This document shows, in pieces, positions 37,880-48,599 of a DNA stretch of 64,000 nucleotides. Source of the DNA: Apteryx mantelli (lineage: Eukaryota; Chordata; Aves; Apterygiformes; Apterygidae); the NCBI RefSeq assembly GCF_036417845.1, contig NC_089980.1:62494501-62558500 (forward strand). Reading direction: 5' to 3'. Positions within the stretch are counted from its first letter, which is position 1. Each line of letters opens with the position of its first letter. The notes beneath the pieces are model-generated. The model saw only the letters and a list, made by a program, of their open reading frames with translations, searched no databases and was not told where the DNA came from. A program made the position numbers and the translations under genes.

Positions 37880-38406
37880 CAACTCCTAAAATAAACCATT
37901 TATTGAGAAAAAACTTTTTTAAAATTTCATTAATCAATCAGCTTTGTGCATAACAAATCTGAAGCTCGCCAAAAACAAAAAACAGTAAAAGTTCACAGTC
38001 AGTGCACTCAACAAACAGATTAAAAAACAAGATCCATAACGCCTGATGATAACACTACAGCATTTTTTCGAACCTAGAGAGTTCAAAAATACTACATATT
38101 AACATTACAGTTCTCAATCAAATGAGAAACAGGAAAAAGAACAAAAAAGGTATGGTCCATATACAGTAGTAATGGCACTTTCACTGAAACATGCAGCTTC
38201 TTTCAACTTGCGGACACTGTCACATGAGCAACATGTGCCAAGTAAAACATACAGGAGCAGCAGAAAAAGTGACGCTTGTCACTTGTGCAGTCTTCGTAAG
38301 TTTAACTTTTATACTGTTTCTCAGCACAGTCTTTATGTAAATATTACATACAGTAGTGATTAAAAGATATTTTGCCAGAATAAAAAAGGCCAGAGACTGA
38401 GTAACT
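37880..38406 (-). other. MAP3K4: MAP3K4 3' untranslated region
   Basis: About 520 bases from the TGA to the predicted cleavage site. The minus strand has AATAAA at 37904-37899, followed by a GT-rich stretch (GTTGTTTGC, GTTTGTGGAGGG) and a T run, which is a strong downstream element. Confidence 0.7.
37899..37904 (-). terminator. MAP3K4: MAP3K4 polyadenylation signal (AATAAA)
   Basis: A canonical hexamer on the minus strand, about 500 bases past the stop, with GT/T-rich downstream sequence reaching to about 37850. Confidence 0.7.
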
Positions 38407-38427
38407 TCATTCTTCATCTGTGCAAAC
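38407..38427 (-). CDS. MAP3K4: MAP3K4 last coding exon (VCTDEE, stop)
   Basis: Only 21 coding bases: after a CCTTCACAG acceptor the minus strand reads VCTDEE followed by TGA (38407-38409). This is the conserved C-terminus of the protein. It was found by splicing out of HPFVK at 39387, since reading straight through that donor gives unrelated residues. Confidence 0.93.
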   Translation of the reverse strand, partial: VCTDEE

Positions 38428-39386
38428 CTGTGAAGGGGACAAAAGACAATAAGTCCAAAACTGCCATCTTCTTGCTGCAGTCAAAGGCAGTAGATCAATT
38501 TCTTCAGCCCTTCACTGAACAGAAAGTTAATATCTTTGAAGTTTTCTTCTTCCTCCCTTGTTACAATGCCAATGCATTACAACTGTTTATAAATGAATAC
38601 TGCTATTTCCACTAACTGTCACCCTGCAGTTCTTCTGCGCACAAGGCAGCGTTCTGCCTATGTGATGGATAGAATTTGGCCATGATTGCATTTATAAAAT
38701 GGATGGGGGTGATGATCACAAACACAGTTACTTGAACCAGAATACTGAAGTGAATAACTTGATGCTGAAAAATGAGATAGAATCAATAACCTACTGTGCT
38801 CCTACCTCTTTCCAAAAAAAAAAAAAAAAAAAAAAAAATTACAAGTACCCTAAATTTGTGGATGAAAATATTCTTAGGCAAATAAGCAAATAATTAAACC
38901 AAAATTAACGCAAGAACTGCAGCATCTTATAGCAATGTTATTTGCCAGACAAATGTTTAATAACACACTGTTTCATTCTCAAGCATGTGCTTGTTCCCCT
39001 TTTCATGGAAGGGACCCTTATCTCTACATTATTGAAGTCTGTGTAGGTACTCACTAAAATTGTAGGTGTGCAAGCCCTTCAGATCCAATTAGCTACCACT
39101 GAGCCTACTCTAAAGTTTGACAAGTCCTTCTAATATAAAAAATAATGCATCTTGAAACAGCAGAGAAAGTTTATTGTATGGTGCACACCAGCTTTAGTCA
39201 AATGTTTGCTAGCAACATCATATGGGCCTCTTAAAGCTGCCAAACCCTGCTTTCTTGACAGCATCAACTTAGTATCAGCCTACCACCAGGATACAAAGCT
39301 GTGGCATACATGTAAATGATAAAACCAACTAACAGCCCTTTCTGATTCACATCTACAGTCTTTGCAGCCAAAGCCATGAGACAAAC
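38428..39386. other. MAP3K4 last intron
   Basis: A 959-bp intron (minus strand GTTTGT to CACAG). It contains an A25 homopolymer at 38814-38838. Nothing else was recognised. Confidence 0.85.
38814..38838. repeat. Homopolymer A25
   Basis: Twenty-five consecutive A residues (T25 on the MAP3K4 sense strand), inside the last intron. Confidence 0.9.
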
Positions 39387-39566
39387 CTTGACAAAGGGAT
39401 GGTCGAGGAGCTGGCTAGCCGTCCACCTCATCTTTGGGTCACTTTCCAGACAGTGGCAAAGGAAGTCTTTCCCTTCTGGGCTCACCTTGTCAGGAATAGG
39501 AGGTTTATGACCCATCCCCACTCTATACATGATCTGGAAGTTGTGCTCGTATTCATGCCACGGCCT
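39387..39566 (-). CDS. MAP3K4: MAP3K4 coding exon, kinase C-lobe
   Basis: A 180-nt phase-0 exon of 60 codons between acceptor TTGCAG and donor GTTTGT. It encodes RPWHEYEHNFQIMY, GHKPPIP, LESDPKMRWTASQLLDHPFV and K. The conserved arginine of kinase subdomain XI is the R in KMRWTA. Confidence 0.95.
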
Positions 39567-39780
39567 CTGCAACAGGTAACAAAAGTGCTAAGTGCAAGGT
39601 TCAGTGAGTAATTTGTTAACCAACAGAGCTATTGCTAGAGGAATATTTCAGGAGCTGAGGAAGTTAAAAAAGACCCCAGTGCTCATGGACTTTGTGATAA
39701 ATTGCTATGAGTGGATCAAGAACCTTCAGAGGAACTGCTACGAGCAGTTTCCTTTCTTTCAGTACATGAAACATCCTCAC

Positions 39781-39887
39781 CTTGCCAGTGACCATCTCTA
39801 TTACAACACAGCCCAGGCTCCAGATGTCTGCTGCACGCCCATGCCCTTCTCCTTTAGCTCTAGTAATGACTTCTGGAGCCATGTATG
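39781..39887 (-). CDS. MAP3K4: MAP3K4 coding exon, APE motif
   Basis: A 107-nt exon (acceptor TTCATAG, donor GTGAGG). Its first two bases finish an alanine codon, giving [14 protein letters not shown] across the junction, then [20 protein letters not shown]. It contains the APE motif of subdomain VIII and the DxWSLG of subdomain IX. Confidence 0.95.
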
Positions 39888-40428
39888 CTATGAAACAACA
39901 CATGTGATGTCATCAGTTCATACAGCAGAAAGAACAGTATGTACTTAAGTGATTAACTGGGCAAACCAAATGCTTGTTAACACATCTGCAATGAATTACC
40001 ACAAGCTACAGCTTTTCTTGCTAAGTTTCATCATTTGCAGGCTTCTCATTCTCTGACACATTTGCAGCATAAATGTCTCAATTTGAAAAATAATAGTGAA
40101 AATGCTGGATGCTTTCAGTTATTTGCATTTTTAAAAAATAGATTAAGCAGCTGTTCAATAAGGACACTACTGTTTCAGTAAGGCTACAGAGAAAGATACA
40201 GCCCCAGAAAATGCAAGCTCCAGAACCTTTACAGTTACCAGACAAATAAAATTTTATCTTTTCAGTTCTATTGTTTCGGCTGCTGGATGTAAAGCACATC
40301 TAACTAGCTAAGGTCAAACTAAGCTTCCCTAAAATGAATCAGTTTACTCCAAGCCAGATTTTTGATTGAGGCATCTAGTCATCATAAAAGATGACAAGTA
40401 TCTATCTGCCTAGCACGTATTTCCTCAC
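39888..40428. other. MAP3K4 intron
   Basis: A 541-bp intron; no feature recognised. The next intron downstream (39567-39780) is only 214 bp. Confidence 0.85.
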
Positions 40429-40551
40429 CTGCAGTCCCCAAAGTACTGTTCACTTCTCCAGGCATTGTCTGGGTGTTATTCTTTAATTTCACTGAGCAGC
40501 CAAAGTCTCCTAATTTAATCAGTCCAGATGAGGTAAGAAAGATGTTGGCTC
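40429..40551 (-). CDS. MAP3K4: MAP3K4 coding exon, DFG motif and activation loop
   Basis: A 123-nt exon (acceptor TTCCTAG, donor GTGAGG). It continues HRDIKG from the previous exon with ANIFLTSSGLIKLGDFGCSV and the activation loop NNTQTMPGEVNSTLGTA. The DFG aspartate and the threonine-rich loop are intact. Confidence 0.95.
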
Positions 40552-43500
40552 CTAGGAAGCACAAAGAAAATGTTAACACTTGTTAAATCAGTGCTGAATT
40601 GAGGAATGAGGACTTCTTGGCATGATATACTATTGGAAGTTACATAGTAGATAACAGCTGAGTTTGCACTTAGATCTTTACCTGTGGATTAAGTGTGGAA
40701 AATGTTAGCATTAAAGATGATGTTCTCCACAGGGTACATGCTTACTTAACCAACGGGATTTTTGGTCAGTTTCTGTTAACACTAAACTGTACTGGAAGAT
40801 GACGATAAGAAGTGTTCAAAACACAAGAGGCGTACAGCAGGCAAAATCATCAGCTTTCCACACATGCTCATGATGAAAAAATACTCCAGGAATTTATGAA
40901 TTCCAGTGCTTAACCTTTGTGAGCACTGCACTACAAAAACCACCAAAAAGTCAGTCTTCACAGGCTGTCCTTAAAGAGTTGAGTTTCCTGGCAGAGGCCA
41001 CTGTGGCCCACCTACCCGTATTCACCTTCTCAGTTCTACAGAGTGAAGACAGATGATACCATACAGCTGTATCATCACAGCAGACTTAAAAAATGGAGCC
41101 TATGGCATTGGCTTATTACATATACCACCAAATGCCCACTCCTATTTTGTTCTGCTTCTATTACAATTTCTGGAAGACGATTATCTACTATTAGTAGATA
41201 GCCACACTGCCAACATACACTAGCAAAAATTACCCTTGCATAGTTGAAATTCTCCATGGGGACTCAGCAGTTGGCTTCAAGTCACTTGCTCTACACAACA
41301 CTGCAATATAAACCAAGTGGTTTTGATAACCAGTGGTTTTCTTTACTTCAATATCCTGCCAAGACCTGTTGAGAGCCAACAGAGAACCAGCAGAGCAGAA
41401 GGAGCTCAGTATGCAGGTCAGGCCAAATTCTGGATTCTGCAAGTATCATAATGAAACCACAAGTAGGTTGCAAATGAGTCACCTGGCAGAAATACAGCCT
41501 GAGTTCTGTTTTCTCTTGAGGAAAGATGAATGGTATGCACAGAACAAAATTGCCTGCCTGCTCTAGGATAACCCAAATGTTGGCGGCTTCATTACACATA
41601 GCCTTTCCCCATGTCACTCAGAAGCACCTTTCATAAATGACTCATCTGAATATGACCTTTCAAAGTTTCTCACTTTCGTTCCACTCTGAACATGGGACAG
41701 TGCAGGATTTCTTGTCTGCTCCTCCTTTCTGTTATGGTCTCTTAGTTAATGAGCTTTTCCAATTAGCTTGGCTGGAATTCATGGAAAAGAAAAAAATCCT
41801 CAAAAAGCTCAGGTTAAAAAAAGGCAGTGCAGGCCAACGATGCCAAAACTCTGCCCATTTCTCAGAGGGCTTTTCCTGCAGTTATGAGAATGCTTGATAA
41901 CTAAAGCAAGATTTATGTAGTTCAAGAGGTGTTACACATAACTGCACTAAAAGGGGGAAAAATCATTAAGAGAAATAAATTCCAACCTTTGATTCCTATA
42001 AATCTTTAAAAAGATTTGAAAGAAGAATTATCTTTCAGTAAATAGAGACACCGTGTCTGTATGTTTTCCACTCCCGGCATTCAGGCACCTGCATATATTC
42101 AAGATCAGAATTTTTTGTCTGGAAGTTTGCCAGCAGAGGTGCACATGCATCCAGAGTCAACCTGGACCCTGCACTCGTGGGCATGTGTAATGGAGCTGGG
42201 TGGACCATCCCTTGACTCCTTCAAGAAAAATAAGACACCCAAGCAGTACAGATGGCAGCTGGATGAGACAGTAATATGGGCAATGCATTAGAATGACAGT
42301 TACTATTTCATTAACTCTCCCCTTTGAACTATTGCCCACAACTTTTCTTTTTCTGATGATTTTCAAGCAATTGTCATATAGAAGGTGGGCATGTTTAGCC
42401 CACAGAAAGAGCTTGGGAAAAATGGCCACCACTAGCAAATACGTTCACAAGGATGTATTGGAAACCTATGTTCTGGTTCCCCAAGAAAGCATCGCACAAA
42501 GTTCATGGATGGTTGGCTATGAAGTGGGCAGAAACTGCCTGAACTGAAGTCCAATGATCTCTCTTTGACTGAATCTTAAGCTATTCTGATAACTCAATTT
42601 AATAAATTTAACATAAATTTTACTGTGAAAGCTCCTGAGCCCTCCTGTGTTCCTGAAAACATCTGGAACTGTCAAATGTGATGAAGCAATGAACCAAGGT
42701 TTCACCAGAAGAGATAGAAAGACAGAACTTAAAGACATTTGCTGTCAGCTGAACAAGGCTTCCACTTACGCGCTGTCTGCTGGAGCTGCTGTTTTGTAAG
42801 GTCTGCCCTGGAGATCAAGACCAAACTGTAAAAGGAGTCTTTAAAAAGGGTCTCCTTTGTTAGATGAAGCCTGCACAGAATCCACCAGGACTTGAGTATG
42901 AGAACAGGAGACTTAAGAGCAGTACTTTGAGGATGTGTCATCCTTTTTACCTTTGACAGTTAATGCAAATGGGAACACAACAAAATTCCTATCATATGTG
43001 CTTGGGTAATAAGCAAAATAAAACTGGAGGCCATGGCTAAAACAACAAAAAGGCACAACACTCATTTGTTCCTTCTTTCCTCCTACTTTCCTACATGTTG
43101 TCAAAAGCAGATCAAAAGTTCTCTGTAGGATGTCTTTGGTGGAGGCAAGAAGTAACACAGTTCTACACAGTACCCCCATTCATACCACAAGACTTTCTGG
43201 ACAGGCTGCAAACAAGAGCAGATACTCAGTGGTAGTCTTGCTACAGCAAATAATAGCTATGACCCAAAGCATTTAAACTGAAGTTGTTTAGCGCCCTGTA
43301 CCTCTGTGCCAAGTCAGTCCCATAAGAAGTACAGTGAAAACTGATGATACTAGCATGATATTCCAAGGATGCTGCTGTCAGTACTGAGAGTCCAAGAGGA
43401 AATACCAAAAGTCCCACTGATGACTGTGGCATAATTACATAAACGGGGGCAGTTCACAGCCATTCCTCAGCCAGGACTGAAGCAATGCAGCAGCCAAGTT

Positions 43501-46500
43501 CATTCAAGAAACAAGAACTTGCTTCAGGCCAAATGGTACCTTTTGATGACAGAAACACCTCTAGCCTCCTCTTTTATTCAGTCTCTTTGAAAAGGTGACA
43601 TGCCCATAGTCTCCTGTTGAATGACCTTCCTTCCCCTGTGTTAATCATGAAAACATGAAGGTAGGAATAGCAGAATTTTTGGAAGAGATAACAACAATGT
43701 TAATGAGAATATAATAATACTTTGATGAAGACCTCCTGGCCTGGAGGGTCTCATTCACAGGTTTCTGATTTACTGAAGTTTCAGTGTCTTTGCATTCATT
43801 CATTTTGAAAATAGTCTAAACACTCTCTAGGAATATGTTTTCTCTTCAAGAGAGAGGGCACCAGGCACAATCTTCATGATTAATTCCTCTTGATTTGGCA
43901 CCTGTGAGACTGCACGTGGAGTGCTGTGTCCTGGTTTTGGATGCCCCAGTACAAGAAAGACTTTGACATACTTGAGTAAGCCAAGCAGAGGGTCATGAAG
44001 ATGGTTACAGGACTGGTGAACATGTATGGAGAGGCTGATAGATGGATTTGTTTAGCTTGGAGAAGGTCAAGGGGGGAAACTGACTGCTGTTTTCAACTGT
44101 ATAAAGGGAGGGTATAAAGAAGACAGAAGCAGACTTTTTGCTCAAAGGCACACAGTGAAAGGATATGGGGCAATGGACACAAACTGCAACCTTTGCAAAT
44201 TCCAACGAGGTATTAGGAAAAAGTTTTTCCACAGCAAGGGTGGTCAGTCACTGGGACAGCAGTCCAGAGAAGTGGAGGAATCACCATTCCTGGAGATGCT
44301 CATAACTCAACTAGACAAGGCCCTGAGCAATCTAACTTTGACATTGGATCTGACATTGAGGTTGGTGCTCTTTTGAGCGGAGAGAGGGCTAAACGAGAGA
44401 TCTCCAGAGGTTCCTTTCAGCGTTAAATATTCTATGATTCTCTATCACTGAGCAGTACAGCTTCCTCGCAAAAGTGAAGCAATTATAACTGAGGAATCTG
44501 GGTTTAGCCACAAGGGTTAAAGTCCAATACTCAGGACAGAGGTAAAAAAGTATCCGAAAAAAACTTACTTAATCACCTTCTATACACTAACACTAACTAT
44601 TATATACAGTGATACAAAACAACACAAAGCAGTGCAATCAAGTATAAAAACAAGCAACACTGCGCTCTCAGTTTTCTCTCACAGCCACAGGTTGACAAAG
44701 GATTCAAGGCAGCTGTGTCTTGCTCCATCTTTTGCATTCACAGAATGGGATGCCATAATACCATCTGAAGGACAGCTGTGGCTCAGTGAACACTACTAAA
44801 CAAAAGAGTCTATTTTTGAGCCCAAGGTACTTGCAGACACTGCGGGATACATATAAACAATCACTCTGAGAATTGTTGCTGAGAGAAAGAGATCCACAAT
44901 GATATTAGACAAACCAGCCACCAGAGATCTAGTGTGACCTGACAGTGAGTTTTCCCAGAGAAGAGCAGTTTTAACTCAGTCTGAATGACATATGATCATT
45001 CTCCCCTACCAAAAAAAAAAAGAGTACTTGACAATAAGAATATATAGAATATATAAGAATATATATGAATAAATCTACTAACATTCTGCTAAAAGTAAAA
45101 ACAGCTTCCTTTACTGCTGTTAGCTTGAAAACTTGGGGACACAATATTAGCATACAAGCAGACAGAGAGAAACTTTAAATGCAACATCAAGCACCCTTTA
45201 TAAAAATCCTCTATGCAGTCTCAGTTTTCATATTTTGTCTTTAAATTTAGGGGAGGTCTATGAATAGAAGTATCTACAGTAACCCTCTGTTTGTAGCTGT
45301 AATTATTCTCAAGGAACACCCCAACATTTGGTATTAGGAACTTTTTTGCAACAGAAATGTCCTCAGATAATGTAGCATTACAGTTTTGTTAAATAGCTAT
45401 TCTGACTTCAGTGCTTTTCTCTGATGAGAGGAAAACCTATTCCTCTTCATTTGGAAACATATCCAGAAATCAGCAATGACACAGAGCAGTGATAGGGAAA
45501 TCCCTATCATAAGGCCCAGGCTCTGGAGCCAGCCCTGGATTTTTATCACAAGGAGCTTCCAGAAGATAGCCATCCAGCTAAGCAGAACCTGGATATGTAA
45601 TGACCAGTGAAGGCAAGGCACCGTGAAAAGCATGGAGGGAAATCCGCAATTGGAGAGAAATCTTTGGTCAGGAAAGAGAACCAGAAAAGGCAAGATTGCT
45701 GGGAAATGGGAGTGAGGGAAAGTGTTTCCTAAGAAAAAAAAGCCAAAACTGACTCAAGAGTGGCCTACCTGAGTGGGAGGCCTCTGGATCGTAGATAGTT
45801 CTCTTCCCAAATGAGAAGCACGAGGCCAAAGGACCAAGAGCAACTGGGAACCTCCTACACTGCTGCGATGATTCAAAACCCTGTGAGCAAGAGGGACATA
45901 GACACCCAGCATCGTTGGGCTGCACTGCCTTGTCATAAAACGAGCATTTGCAGGGCATTGTTTCCCCTATTTTCTGTTAGGTTTCTGCCATAGGTGAGCA
46001 AAATGTGTGACTAACAAAAGCAAGGTAACTAGACATGGAAGATGTTCTTGGAAGGAGCAGGAAAGGAAAAAATGAATGTGAAATGTGGAGTGAGACCAGC
46101 TGCCTTAAGCAAAGGCCAAAACCCACCGCCCCCTCGGTTATGGAAGTTCCAATTTGTTGATTTTGTATCAACAAGGGCTAAGAGCCAAGCATAAGCAGAT
46201 TAATGTGTATGGCAAAAAAACACTAGGTAAGTAAACTTAAGTCTTAATTTTTACCATAACTCTTTAAATTGTTTTAACAAGGCTTTTATCACTATGTTTA
46301 GTCAACCATTCCTTTGAAATCCTACAAACTCTTCTGGAAAATGGGAATCACACGGAAAAGTTCTGAGGAACAACCAGAGCACTGTACTACTTGTCAGCTT
46401 CCAGAAAACACCACTATTTCTTGCACGGATAAGACTAAAAATAGCATTACATAACTCAATATATTAGTGCTAGAAATACAAGGACTAAAATTTGAGTTTG

Positions 46501-46802
46501 GATGAATCCCCAAAGATCTTAATGACCTCAACATAAACTTTTTAAAATTAAGTCATGAGCAGAATTTGTTCACGGTTTTGCAATGCCATCTTGCAAGGAT
46601 TTTTTATGCTCTGCACTTAGAAAGGAGCACAAAACTAGCCAATAACTTGTAAACTATTGAACAATGTGTGGAAGATTTTATACTCAATTGCTGTACTAGT
46701 GTAGACAATTTGTCCTAAATCTCCAAAAAAAGTTCTCTCCTCCCCACCCACCCTCATCTACAACACTGAAACAATAACATTACCTTTTCTGGTTACCATT
46801 AC
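40552..46802. other. MAP3K4 intron with a degenerate CR1
   Basis: A 6.25 kb intron separating the HRDIK and GAN parts of the catalytic loop. It holds the decayed CR1 at about 43870-44450 and an AT-rich GAATATATA-type simple stretch near 45035-45070. No other gene was recognised. Confidence 0.85.
43870..44450 (+). mobile_element. Degenerate 5'-truncated CR1 fragment (RT C-terminus to 3' end)
   Basis: The plus strand reads like the last part of CR1 ORF2: GTGGAGTGCTGTGTCCTGG corresponds to the LEYC-FW segment, AGCTTGGAGAAGG to LFSLEK, and GAGGAATCACCATTCCTGGA to the VESPSLE segment. It ends with GATCTCCAGAGGTTCCTTTC and ATTCTATGATTCT. Several stops and indels break the frame. It is clearly older than the copy at 27430-31528 and lies antisense to MAP3K4. 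Confidence 0.88.
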
Positions 46803-46962
46803 CTTTAATGTCTCGATGAACAATACCATGTTCATGCAGTACATTGATAGCAGTTGTGATTTGCTTTGAGTAGAGCCTAATGACATGTTCCTGAAGGCCC
46901 AGTTTTGATACCTCCTCCAGGGTGCCCTCATCACAGTACTCCATGAAGATGTACATTTCTTC
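46803..46962 (-). CDS. MAP3K4: MAP3K4 coding exon, hinge and catalytic loop
   Basis: A 160-nt exon (acceptor CAACAG, donor GTAATG). It encodes EEMYIFMEYCDEGTLEEVSK through VLHEHGIVHRDIK, ending one base into the following glycine codon. It carries the hinge and the HRD of subdomain VIb. Confidence 0.95.
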
Positions 46963-48482
46963 CTGTTGTGGGAACCAAATCGGATTTCATTGGTTTTATT
47001 AAAAAAAATTTTTTTTAAAAAAACACTGAATTAGGATAAAGTTCTCCTTCAATCCCTTGCTGTTTGTGAAAGAGTAAGCTTTAATGGAAGTACTTCTTAA
47101 CTGGGAATATCTAATAAATCATCTGTTCGGAACAACTCTATTCTCTTTGGCACTCCTTAACATAATATTCTATTGCACAGCTATATAAAATCTCTGCTAC
47201 ATGTTGATCTGTACCCATACAGTTTATATGTAACTGATATTATTTGGTGGTACATGTTTCTTGGTATGTCCCAAACAGCACTTTGGAAATCTTGTAGGTA
47301 TGTTAAGCAGAAATACACACGCTACTTTGTATATTCAGCAAGAAATTAAAAAAAAAAGGGGGGGAAGGGGGAGGGTGGTCACTATCCTTCTACCAGTTCC
47401 TGAAATAGCATGTTTTGATTGCTTAGGAAGTGCAAACTTTTTGCTGTTGTCTGCACCTTAAACAAGTGCACCATCTCTGACTCACTTTAAGGAAACATTA
47501 GATTCTTTCTCTCTGTCCATTGCTCCCATCATTTTGAAACTTTCAGCCAATTTTAGCTAGACTTAATAAAAAAAGATGTCAAAGACATGAACTCCTAAAA
47601 CTAGCCTGAGAAACCAATGACCCAGTGGCACAGACATGCAAATTAGTGTCCTCAAGTAAAGAAATGCAGACCGAAAGCAGCCTTTGTTCCCTTCCAAAAC
47701 AGCAATGGGCCAGCAAATCAGCACATTCATATTGAGCAAGTCAGTCAAAAACATACATACACAGCTTTCCAGCTGGACAACACGCCTCCTGTTCCCTGCC
47801 CTCCCTACTGGGTATGGGCACATGCAGGACCTCAGAGTCAGCATGGGCAGGTGGGAAAGACATGTGGGAAGGAGAGATTAAGAGAAGGGAGGATGCCTTT
47901 AGTGCTGTAGACAACTGTAGAATCCAAGTCTGTAAGAACATCAGGCTTCATTAGTTCTGCTGCTAATGAAAGAAAATTTCTTTTTCCTTCTGAAGAGATG
48001 TTAGCTCCATTCCAAAAGATTTGCTTTCTTAAGATATTTAGCTGGCATCAAGAGTTAAATGCCAGCACAAAATTTTTCCAGAAGTCAAGATATTGGTACA
48101 ACTTTCATTGCTAACAGTGAAGGCTTTTATGCTGTCTAATCAGTATCTACACACAAAAGTTATCATACAGTACACAACATAGCTTTCATTTAGAGCAGCC
48201 AAACAGAATAGCAGCATGGAATAGCTCCAGCATTACTCACTCTGTTCACTTATTGGGCACTAACTTCTCCATTTACATACTAGTTCCACAAATTTCTGCA
48301 AACTATGTTTTGAAGAGACCTCAACATTAGGGTGGGGGGGGGGGAGAGACAGGCAATCCACAGAGCTATCCAGACAATTACGTTAAGCTGAAATGTTCTG
48401 GAGTAAAACCTCCAATGGCCAAAAATTTCTGCAAATTTTCTCTCAACCCTATATAAGCTTCCAATAATTACTGTTTTCTTAC
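46963..48482. other. MAP3K4 intron
   Basis: A 1.5 kb intron with a purine tract at 47348-47378 (A10 then clustered G runs on the plus strand) and a G11 run at 48334-48344. No gene was recognised. Confidence 0.85.
47358..47375 (+). repeat. G-run cluster (quadruplex-capable)
   Basis: G7, AA, G5, A, GGG in 18 bases satisfies the simple four-runs-of-three pattern for a G-quadruplex. It lies on the strand opposite MAP3K4 sense, within an intron. Confidence 0.6.
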
Positions 48483-48599
48483 CCTATGGAGCTCCACACC
48501 AAAGTAACGAACAAGATTAGGGTGTTTGATGCCTTCAAAAATCTTCAGTTCATCTGCTGTTTCTTTGATGGTTTTGTGATCATTGGGTTGAAATCTTAT
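48483..48599 (-). CDS. MAP3K4: MAP3K4 coding exon, alpha-C helix
   Basis: A 117-nt phase-0 exon (acceptor TTGCAG, donor GTAAGA) with 39 codons: IRFQPNDHKTIKETADELKI then FEGIKHPNLVRYFGVELHR. It contains the alpha-C glutamate that pairs with the catalytic lysine. Confidence 0.95.
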
